Shown here: positions 49,389-61,300 of the stretch, piece by piece | Layout of the letters: the number at the start of each line of letters is the position of its first letter | Position numbering within the stretch: position 1 is the first letter of the stretch | NCBI GenBank assembly: GCA_958510825.1 | Contig: OY294044.1 | Span: 38,179,816-38,243,815 of the forward strand | Origin: Brachypterus glaber | Lineage: Eukaryota > Arthropoda > Insecta > Coleoptera > Kateretidae | Direction: 5' to 3' | Length of the DNA stretch: 64,000 nt | Program-made: the position numbers and the translations under genes | Notes under the pieces: generated by a model | What the model was told of the DNA's origin: nothing | What the model saw: only the letters and a program-made list of their open reading frames with translations | The model's database searches: none

Positions 49389-52300
49389 CTGAAAAATAAA
49401 TAAATAAGCTTATATAGTCTTATTTTTCATAATTCGTGAAAAATGTAAAAAAAAGTTATGCGAATTTTCCTGTCTGTGGACTGTAACTTTAAGCCCTTTT
49501 AACCTAAAGGCTTTTATTTTTTACCACAGCTTGTTTATACAAAGCGTGTCAAAAGTCCGCCCCCTTTAACTTTTGAACGGCGTAAGATATTAACTTTAAA
49601 TTTGAAACACTTTAATAACATAACCCAAATAATTTTTTGGTATATATTTGATATACTTGGGGGGCACAATGAAGGTAGGGGGCAAAGAGGAATATTTTTT
49701 AGATGCAAAGGGGGGGTCGTGTGATATATCATTTTAAAGCTCATAAAATTTTCTATTCGACCATATATTTTAATTTTTTAAATTTTTTTAGGGGGTTAAA
49801 ACAGGGTAAAATTTCTTAAAAAATCGAACAATTTTTTTAATGATTAAGTTCGTGATACAAAAGCGTAAATTATACTTTGAAACAAATAGTCGAAAACAGA
49901 ATTTAATAGGCTTTAAAATAATGTATCACACGTAGCCCCTTCTATTTAAAAAAAATGTTCCCCTTGCCCCCTGCCTCCATTGTGCCTCCTATACATATCA
50001 AGTATGGGTATACAAAAAAATTGGGTTATGTTAGTTACGTGTTCGAAATTTTAAGTTGATAATATAGGGGTCACTATGCATATATGGGGCGTTAATGTGT
50101 TTAAAATATATTTATTAATAGGGTCCTGGGACCAGGAATCTGAACTGGTCCCAGAACCAGAAGTCATTGGTCCAGTGTATACACTATAGTGGTCCCAAAA
50201 ATGTTTATTTGATATTTTTTTGCTTTAAAAGCTTGATTAAAAGTAGATAATGATAAAATTACCTATTTAAAAGCTTAAAAAAAATAAAAAAAAAATTATT
50301 ATTTTCTTTTAACCCTTAAAAAAGATTTTTTCGAGAACACTATGGGCCAGAATTTTTTTTGCGCGGCCAAAATTAACAAACTTTTGATTTTCCGAAAAAG
50401 AATAAAAGCATTTGATTTAGGGATAGTTGGGGATAAAAGTCCAAATTTATTTGCCGATAAAACAAAAACTTTTTTGTGGGCAGCCGTTCAAACTTAAAAA
50501 ATGTGATAATTTTTTGTAAGATTCTTAAGTTCAAATAGAGTAAAATTATTTAGGAACAGCCACACTTGACATCGACCCCCTCCGATTTGGCTGATTTTTG
50601 GTGGGCATGTTACCCACCCAAAAAGTAGTCAAAAGCCAAAATATTAGGTCCCGCAGAAATTTATTGGTTAAACTGCAGCCATTTTTCAAAATTTTGACTT
50701 GAATTTGGGTATTTTTGATTACGCAGGTGTTTTTTGTACTAAAAGGCTGAAATTTGGGTTTCTAGTGTAAAATTGACCAAGGAACAATAACATGGTCTCA
50801 GATTTGATCTACGACAAATATCTCCAAAAATATGGGTCAAAAACACTCCAAATTTAGCAGAAAAGTCCCAAATCTTGAGGAAATGGTCAAAAAATGTTTT
50901 CTTTTGCTATCCGAGTCAGGCATCTTGTAGAGAAAGAATTAACGAATCCAATGAGCATTCGCACATTATTTTAGGACGAACCGTTTAGAAACTGCACGGC
51001 TTCAAAGTTTGAGGTTTTTTTTTTTTTCAAAAATCTCAATTTTTTGGCAGACTAACATCTCTACTCTAAACTTCTCTACTCCATAACATCCCTACTCCAT
51101 AACAGCCCTACTCCATAACAACTCTACTCCGTAAAATCTCTACTCCATAACATCTCTACCCCGTAACAACTACTCCACACTATATGCACTTTATTAGCCA
51201 CTTCAGTGAAATTAAATTTATTTTTATTTGAAAAAAAATAATATGAGCCTTTAATGAGGCCTTCTCAAAATTCTCAGAGTGTACATTTTTTCAAGATCCG
51301 AGGAAGTCAAATATATATTGTTAGACTTCTCATCAAGTGCTACTTCACAAAGCACATGTGGAAGTGGAATTGTGGCAGTTTTTTTTCTTTTGGCCAATTT
51401 AGCTCCTTGGCTGGAAGCCTTGGCATCAGGAGTGACACATCCACTTATGATTCGTCGCTGTAGACGTCGGTGACCATTGCAACATATCTGCTTTTTGCCA
51501 AACTAACAACAACATATATTCCACCAAAAACACTTGAAGTTTCGGATGGTCTGGGGACCTTGGTGAGGGCATGATTTAAAGAAGGCTCATCATACTTGTC
51601 ATTTGAAATCTTCCAGCAAGCTACTGAATTGTCTAAAAAGAGAAAGGAAAACATACATAAAAGCCTAGGAAAAAAACAAAGATAGTTACATTAATTAATA
51701 TTTGGTTATCTTACCTGTCATTGGCTTTATAAAATGAAATGTTCTTGTTCCAGGTACTGTTTCAAGATGAGGCATAACTTCTACGTACATTTTTCTCAAA
51801 TCTTCTACCTCAGTTTTTGAAACAAACTGAAATAAAAATTTGCCACTTATCTCTGAACTACAAATTTCAAATAAGTCATGGGCGTTAATGATTTGGTTGT
51901 CTAGTGGCCTCTGCAAGCTGGCCCGTCTTGCCTTCCTCTTAACTGAGCCACCATCGGCATCACATTGCGATTTCCCATGACTTGTTGCAAAATAAGTATG
52001 CGACACTTTAAGATTAAACTCTGATTTCTGACTGCAAGAGTATTTTAAAAACCTTAGCACTTGATGAGAAGTCTAACAAAATATATTACACTTCCTCGAA
52101 TCTTGAAAAAATGTACACTCTGAGAATTTTGAGAAGGCCTCATTAAAGGCTCATATTATTTTTTTTTTCAAATAAAAATAAATTTAATTCTACTGAAGTG
52201 GCTAATAAAGTGCATATAGTGTGGAGTAGAGTTGTTACGGGGTAGAGATGTTATGGAGTAGAGATGTTACGGAGTAGAGATGTTACGGAGTAGAGATGTT

Positions 52301-55300
52301 ACGGAGTAGAGATGTTACGGAGTAGAGATGTTACGGAGTAGAGTTGTTATGGAGTAGGGCTGTTATGGAGTAGGGATGTTATGGAGTAGAGAAATTTAGA
52401 GTAGAGATGTTAGTCTGCCAAAAAATTGAGATTTTTGAAAAAAAAAAACAAAAACCTCAAACTTTGAAGCCGCGCAGTTTCTAAACGGTTCGTCCTAAAA
52501 ATATGTACGAATGCTCATTGGATTCGTTGATTCTTTCTCTACAAGATGCCTGACTCGGATAGCAAAAGAAAACATTTTTTGACCATTTCCCCAAGATTTG
52601 GGACTTTTTTAGTAAATTTGGAGTGTTTTTGACCCATATTTTTGGAGATATTTGTCGTAGATCAAATCTGAGACCATGTTATTGTTCCTTGGTCAATTTT
52701 ACACTAGAAACCCAAATTTCAGCCTTTTAGTACAAAAAACACCTGCGTAATCAAAAATACCCAAATTCAAGTCAAAAATTTGAAAAAAAAAGAAAAATGG
52801 CTACAGTTCAGCCAATAAATTTTTGCGGGACCTAATATTTTGGCTTTTGACTACCCTCTGGGTGGGTAACATGCCCACCAAAAATCAGCCAAATCGGAGG
52901 GGGTTGATGTCAAGTGTGGCTGTTCTTAAATAATTTTACTCATATTAAATATATTTGTAAATCAAATAAAATGTTTGCTGTTTTTTTGAAATGTATTGAT
53001 TAATAAATGTTAAAGCAGCACAACTATGTTAAATTTATTCTAAAAATTAAGGATTTGTCCGAGTACCATAATATTTTATCAGAAAAATTATACACTTATA
53101 GGAAACTGCATACTTTCATTAAGAGTCAACATGGCTCAACGCAACCAATTTTAAACTTATATACATCAATTTGTAGCTTATTCTATGGCAATCATGGTAG
53201 GTATGCGCATTTTTGCGCAAATTAGTATTTTTAGGAGAACTCGATTTTTTTCTACCTTAGCGCATATTTCTTATTTAATATAATATACATATGGTCTGTC
53301 ACGTAGACATTATTATGCACGATAACTGAAGAGCGCTTTAAGCTAGAGGCTTGAAATTTGGTATACAGGTATGTTACTAAAAGTTATCGCTCCGGATTCT
53401 TTTTGGTGAACATTGCGGTGCGGCAAGTGCCCCCTGGGGAAAAATCTTTTTTTACAAACATTTTAAAATTGCTATACCTATTGCAGTTTTTAAGGTTGCT
53501 GAAATCGAATCTGAAAATAAACATTTTCTAAATCCACCCCCGCGGGGGTGGTGGTAAATATTATTAAATAGTTTCGTAAAAATTTGCATTTGGGGGCTTT
53601 TGAGGTTGCTAAAACTGAATCTTGAAATATTTTTTTTCTAATCCACCCCCTTAGGGTGAGTGGTAATTATTTTTAAATATTTTCGTAAAAATTGGTATAG
53701 GGGTTTTGGGGGTAGCTTAAACTGAATTTGATAATGAAAAAAAATCCTTTTGATACAGATATTTTCAAATTCCGAGGTGTCTGGAAAATACGAATTCAGC
53801 GACCTCAAAAACCCCTATATACCAGTTTTTATCAAAATCCGTTAAAAATCAAAATTTTCTTCCGCCATATTGGATCCGCCATTTTGAATTTTTAATGTTG
53901 GATTCGAATTCAGCGGCCTCAAAAACCACTATATAGCAATTTTTATCAAAATCCGTTAAAAATCAAAATTTTCTTTCACCATATTGGATCCGCCATTTTT
54001 AATTTTTAATGGATTCAAATTCAGCGGCCTCAAAAACCAAAAGTCCAAACCAATTTTTATCAAAATCCGTTAAAATTTTCTTTAGCCATATTGGATCCGT
54101 CATTTTGAATTTTTAATTTTTAATGATGGATTCGAATTCAGCGGCCTCAAAAACCACTAGATACCAATTTTTATCAAAATCCGTTAAAATTTAAAATTTT
54201 CTTCCGCCATATTGGATCCGCCATTTTGAATTTTTAATGTTGGATTCAAATTCAGCGACCTCAAAAACCCCTATATACAAATTTTTATCAAAATCCGTTA
54301 AAAATCAAAATTTTCTTCGGCCATATTGGATCCGCCATTTTTAATTTTTAATGCTGAATTCGAATTCAGCGACCTCAAAAACCCCTACATACCATTTTAC
54401 AGAATTTTGGCCGCGGAAAAAAAAATCTGGCCCATAGTGGAGAGGTGAAACAATATGGGACACAGTGATCCCCGGATATTATTTGGTTTTAAAGAAAGGG
54501 CATCAGAAACAAACAACGGATCTTGGTAGTACAGGGTATGGACATCATAGATCCATTAACAGTTAAATCGCGTTTGCATATCTTTGAAAGATATTGGTAT
54601 AAACTCTTCAGGAGGAATCCCGATCAACACCAACTACTAAAAAGAAAAATTAAAATTTATTCTAGTAGTAATTTTCGCGAAGATTCTAACAATGATTAAA
54701 AAATTTACCTATCTTTTGCCGATTTTGAGAAAAACGCAATAAACCATGATTTTAGTACAATTTTTCGACTGGCATAAAAACTATATTTCAGTGAATTTTA
54801 AAGCATGACTGGTTTTAAATAACAGCTAAAATAGTTATGTTTAAAAGTATAATAGCAAATATAAAGAATTTTAATCCTACTGACCCAAAAGAAAGTCTTT
54901 CTATAGCAATGTTTTAACGTTACGGGATAATTTAAGGTGGCCAGTGTATAATATCTTAAAAAATCTCAAAATAAAAAAGGTTAAATTTTACTTTATTTTA
55001 TTTTGGTGCTAAATTGTGACATTTTAATAAAACGCCACAATTCAGTAAGGTCTCTGAATAGAGTGGACATTAAGCTCTACACTGCGTAAAGCGTGAAATT
55101 TAATGTAATTTCATTTATGTTTCTTACAATTTAGAACTACAAAGTAAAATTTAAAATACGACCTTTTACATCTTGAGTGATGATATATTTCAAATTTTGA
55201 CTTAATTGTCAATATAAATAAAATAAATTTAAACTGTGGTTTTAGGGATAGTGAAAATGTTAAACTTGTGTAAGAAATGCTTAATTAATTTTTTTAAGGT

Positions 55301-58300
55301 GTTATGAATTCATTCCTTGCTTGAAGTAAAGTATATTTAGATCTTTAGTTTGAAGAACTCAAGTTGACGTTTTGGCTTTAAATTTTTACTTTTTAGTGCA
55401 TTTATTTACAATAATTTACAATATTAGTTATAAGGCTTGCTTTTAATAACACAATTAAAAACACTCAAAAATTATAAGGTCAACGTTTCGCCCTTATTGC
55501 TGGAGCTTCTTCAGGGCAATGTTTAATAAAAAAAAAATAGTTAAATATAAAAAGAAGTATAAAATAATAAAATATGAAATACATTAAAATTACAATAATA
55601 AATACTAAAAAATTATAATATAATATATTTGATAAAGAACAAGAAAAAGAATTTAAATAAATAATTTTAAATAAAATCGTGATTTTAAATTGTTTTATAA
55701 TTTTTTATTCTTTTTAGTCGTTATAATACTAATATATACCAAACACATGTGTAAGATAAGAATATTTAAGCTGAGCGACCCAAAAACTATAATTCCTGGA
55801 ATTAAAGCAAACTTGCTAAGCATGCAAAGACTTTAATAATTATAAATATCATAGTGTTCACTATGATATCAGTCTTACCCTTTAGCAATCCTAAAATTGA
55901 TTTAGAACCACTGTAGTTTATATGTTTAACTAAACATTGACAAGAAAGTCAAAATGTGAAGCATATAATATACTGGTCAACTTAAAGCACCCTGAGGTGG
56001 TAAAAATTGATATATAAATATTGTCTTTAAAGTAAATAGGATAAAATTTCATTAAATTTGCTATTATAATTTTATACTTCTATATTCGGGCTATTATTTT
56101 AGTCTAGTTACATTTTAATAGCCACTAAAGTAAAGGTATTATACCAGTCCAACAATTGCACTAAAATCGTAGTTTAATGCTTTTTTCTCAAAAATTAAAA
56201 ACGATAGGTAAATTTGCCAAACGCTATTAGAATCTACACAAAAAATACTATAAGAATCGATTTTTAGTTTTTCTTTTAAGTAGTTGGTGTTGACCGTGAT
56301 GCCTCCTGAAGAGTTTTTACCAATATCTTCCAAAGATATGCAAACGCGATTTAACTGATAATGGATCTGTGATGCCCATACCCTGTACTACCTAGATCCA
56401 TTGTTTGTTTCTGATGCCCTTTCTTTAAAACCTAATCATATCCGGGGATCACTGTGCACAGTTGTCCCCGAGCTCGCTTGGGTTAAAAAAAATTCGAACC
56501 AAAAGTTAAGGTTGGATCCTTGTAGTAATCGGTTTGGAGATAATATATCCAAACCAACAGCCAAATCCAGAAAATTCGCTTTTGGCAGATAATGGTAACT
56601 CTTCTTTGAAGAGGTACATCTTTTACACCAATGATAATAGAAACCTGTTCAAGTGTATTTAGTTAGTATTTTTGACGCAGATTCCAAATATCTTTTCAAA
56701 AGTAAGCTATCTATTTTTGTTACGGAGAAAAACATAAATAAAAAAATGGAAAATTGAAATTTAGGGTACTTTTAAGCATTTACTTTTATTTAATTTTAGT
56801 AAATATATGACTCTAAAGTATAAATGAAGAAAATCTGTTTCTTTAACTTAATAAAAATGCTAATTAGAACTTAATTTATTAACCATTTTAAATTTGGGAA
56901 CCTTTAGAAAAATCGATTGATTTTGATTATATTTTATTTTGTTGAGTAGTGTGAAAATTGCAATCCTTCGAAGTTTGACTTTTTAAATAATTTTATGGAA
57001 TAAGTAAATCAGTGGTTATAAAACGGTTTAGAACATTGAATATAGTTTCTCCATCCGGCGGCGGTTCTAGGGAACCACGGCACTATGATACCAAATGTGT
57101 ACTTGTTTGGGAATGATACGAAACTCTCAACAAAATGAGGGTGCTAGGACACGAGGGTGTTGAAGGCAATGAGGCAGCAGACTCTCGTGCTAGAGAAGGG
57201 GCATGCACTCAATTTACTGGCCCTAAACCTTTAACAAAAGCCACCTGGTAGTCTACCAAAAAATGGGAAACCAAAATCATAGTTCGATATTGTAAAGACC
57301 AAAACTTAAGACAGGCCAAAATATTTATAAAATATGAACCTGAAAAACAAGAAAAGTGAACTCAGCATTCCGGAAATAAAAACCAGTCATTGCCCTCTAA
57401 GATAACGCTTAAAAATTGACACCTGCTGTATATGCTCAGAAGCACCAGAAAAGGCCGAACACATTATCTGCTTTTGCAAAGTCATTGTTTGCAAAAAGCT
57501 ACTATATCGAACAGGTATATCCAAAATCTGCAGATATATCCCAAGTAGCCCCAAAAATACTTTTGTCCTTCTTGGGAAGCCTAAAGTTATATGTAGATTA
57601 AATTATGAAGGGGATTCACAATAGATCTCATTGGTCGCAGTGACTTGAAAGGTACTATGTTGCCTCACAACCCCATTTGTATTGAATTGTATGATGTTTA
57701 AATATAACTTAATATTTTAAGGAGAGGCGTTCTTAGTAGTATCTGGCGAACCTGCCTATTAAAATCTGTGCGAACCCACTATGTTAAGCAACAATACGAA
57801 AAATGTAATTTATTATTAATAATCGGTAAACTATAATACATACAGTTGAGTTTAACCATATTATAATTTTTTGTCTCCATTTTCCAATTTCATTGCTGAC
57901 TTTTGACTTATTTATGTGTATTTGTATACATTCTAAAGATGAATAAACTAATTGAATTGAATTTAGAATATAATACAAAATGAGGAAGCCGAGGAAACAT
58001 TAGGGAAAATAAATATATATCCCCAATGTCAGAATGTGTAGATTTAGGAAATAGTTAGAATGTAAATTGAATATAAATGAATTTCTAGTCTAATAAATTA
58101 TCACTAATCAGTTAGTGATCACCGTTTTATTTCACCCTCTCTGATCAGCTGAAGGACTAGAATGTCTTCTCCATCCTGCTTATTCAGAGAGTTACCTTAT
58201 GTAAAATATAACTTACAAGTCTGGGTATATTGCTTGGATTTGTAATAATTATATTAAAAAAATAAAAAAATACAGACAATAAAACGATTTTTTTTAAATA

Positions 58301-61300
58301 AAATTATTATGCTTTAATTTGCAAAAACTACTGTGCCAAACAAAATGTATTATTATTTTATAAGATGTTAAAATATAAAACATAATAACTAACGTTAAAT
58401 TATATTTAATAAAAAATGGAAAAAAATAAATTTAAATTAAAATAAAATATTTAATCTTATTGCAATACATGTATTAATAAATAAAAAAAACTTTAGACAA
58501 TAGTCTATGCTGGCTACACATATTTTAAATCATTACTTAAAACAAAGATGGGGTTGTCAGAGTTTTATATAAATAAAACTTAACTTATTGAGAACCACTG
58601 CTTTAAAAAAGGACACTACCCAACAGACCGTAATTTCATCAATGATACTGTAAAAATAGCAGTTACTTTTTCAGGTTCTTAAGTTCAGAAAAAAATAATA
58701 TTTTTAACTGTTAGTAGCGTATATATTTAGTTAAAAACATGAAATTTATTCAGATTTAGTCGAAAGTATTATATTTGCTAAAATGTAATAAATAAAAATG
58801 CTTAAAAGTGCCCTAAATTTCAATTTTACATTTTTTTAAGAACGTTTTTCTCTGTAAACAAAAATGATAGCTTAATTTTGAAAAGATATTTAAAATCTGC
58901 GTCAAAAATACTAACTAAATACACTTGAACAGTTTTCTATTATCATTGGTGTAAAAGATGTACCTCTTCAAAGAAGAGTTACCATTATCTGCCAAAAGCG
59001 AATTTTCTGGATTTGGCTGTTGGTGGATATATTATCTCCAAACCGATTACTACAAGGATCCAACCTTAACTTTTGGTTCGAATTTTTTTTAACCCAAGGG
59101 TTCTCGGGGACTACTGTGTGTGGGGAGGTACCTACAATTTACAAAAAGTCTTTCAAAAATCTTTAAAATTTCGGTAATTTTCGACCTGATTTCTAAGATT
59201 TTTCTGAATTCTAAGAACTCGTTGAAAAACCCAAAAATCTCGCAAGTCACATGTCTCAGAGGTCCGTGCATAAATATTTTGTAGCAGTTTAACCCTCAAA
59301 ATTTTGTATTTAAAAAAAAAACAAATTAAAAACACGGGACTTTCTTAGAGGGAAGCAAAATGTTTTGAACTAAATATAGGGTCCTGGGACTGCATGCCCT
59401 AGTTTAAAAAGCATGAATTTTCTTTTTTTTTTGTAAAATGGTACCTAGAGGGTTTAAAGGGTTGTTAAAAAAAAAATAGCAGAAAGTCCTCTCACTCAAC
59501 CAAGAAAAAAATGTTATAAATAAGGCACCTTTTACATCGGCACTTAGTGCTACTAAGAGTGCCGATGTATTGAAATCTTTGCCGAAAAGTCAAAATCTTT
59601 GACCACGTTTTTTTTTTCACATTTCTCGACGTTTTAGACCATTCTGAGTCGAAATCAGTAAAAAAAAAATTTTGCGTCTGTCTGGGTTTAAACTCTCTAA
59701 CTCCATTTCTACATGAGATATCGATTTGCGGTTTTTTGCATATTGTTTCTTGCCGAAGAGCTGATTAGATTTTGGGGGTAAACGATTGGGTAATAGGGTA
59801 AAACTCCTATTTTTAGCGTTTTTTGTTTATAATTAAGGCAATTATTATTGTATTTGGTTAATTTAGCACTTATATAAAAGATAATTTTAAATTGGTCAAA
59901 AAATGTTATAAACAACGTTTTCCTAAAACGCATTGTTTTCGAGATATTGGCGTTTGAAGCAGTAAAAGATTTTTTTAGCATATCTCACATATTTATAACC
60001 CGATTTAAAAAAATTATATTTTAAATAAAAGCTCTTTTTAAGGCCTATAAAATATGTTATATACACTTTTTTGCTAGAGTGTAATGTTTTAAAGATACAG
60101 AATTTAAAATCAAACAAAACACCTAGTTTGAAATTTACAAACTAGATGGCTCTAGTGTACAATAGTGCTGATGTTTTGACAGGGTGCTTGCAATGTTTCA
60201 TCTAGTTTGCAGTTAAAAGTTTTGACAAAAAAGGCAGTCCCTCCCTTGCTGCAACTTTCTATTACAATTGTCCTAATTATGATAAAAAAATATACACATT
60301 CCATCTATAACATGACATTTTTGTTCCAAAAAATAGATTTCACCTAAATATTCAATTTAAAATAGGCTATTTTCTTCTGAAATAACTACAATGTATTAAT
60401 TGTATAAATATAATTTATTTCTAATACTTAATAAGCAAAAGCAATAAAAATAATGAAGGATAAAAATTACATAATATAAAAAATTAACTTAAAGATTATT
60501 TTCTTTAAAATATAAAAATTACAACCAACAAATTATGTTTTTTTTGTTATCTTCTATAATAGTCTAGATATTTAAAAATTATATAACTGAATTGTTGGGC
60601 TAGTTTTTTTTTAAACATTTGTGGATTTTTTTTTAATTTCATATACTTTGTTTGGAGGTAATATTTAAAGGTATATGACTAGAAAGTGTATCCAAAACTT
60701 TAGGCCAAATCTCATCCGAAGTTTTCCCCTCAAATTCCACTAAAATATTTTTATTTTTATAAAACTCAATAACAGGTCGAGTTAAATTTTCATGTTGTTC
60801 CAATCTCTTCAAAACAATATCTGGTTTATCATCTTCTCTTTGAATTAAAGGCTCACCAGTGATGTCATCTTTACCAGGAATCTTTGGGGCATTAAAATCG
60901 TTGTTGTATACTCTTCCACTGGGCAAATGAACCCATCTCCCTTTTACTCTATCAATAATGACTTGGAAGGGTACCACTAGGTTTATAACTAGGTCTAGCT
61001 TTGTTACATTCCACAGAGCTTCTGCTTGAGCCTTTGTTCTGGGAAAGCCATCCAATAGCCATGATACACGACCAATTTGTTGAATCTCATTATGTATAAA
61101 TTTAATCATTAACTCATCTGGAACCAATTTTCCTGTTTTTATGTATTCATTTGCTTCTAGTCCTATTTTTGTGTTATTCTGAATGTTCTGCCTAAGTTTG
61201 TCGCCGCTGGATATATGTTCTAGATTAAAATTTTTTACTATTCTCCAAGAAATTGTTCCTTTTCCAGAAGCTGGAGCACCAAGTATCACAGATTGAAATA

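Larger units (their letters stand above)
54461..56456. mobile_element. foldback element A, ~330-bp inverted arms
   Basis: Ends CACAGTGATCCCCGGATAT (54461) and the inverted copy ending CACTGTG (56456). Arms share gggcatcagaaacaaacaac, gggtatggacatcatagatc and gcgtttgcatatctttgaa-like sequence. It directly abuts foldback B without spacer. Confidence 0.75.

Noticed and set aside
52218..52410. CRISPR-like or telomere-like short repeats
   Set aside because: 16-bp units without unique spacers, matched by an inverted set in the other arm of a foldback. They are a minisatellite.
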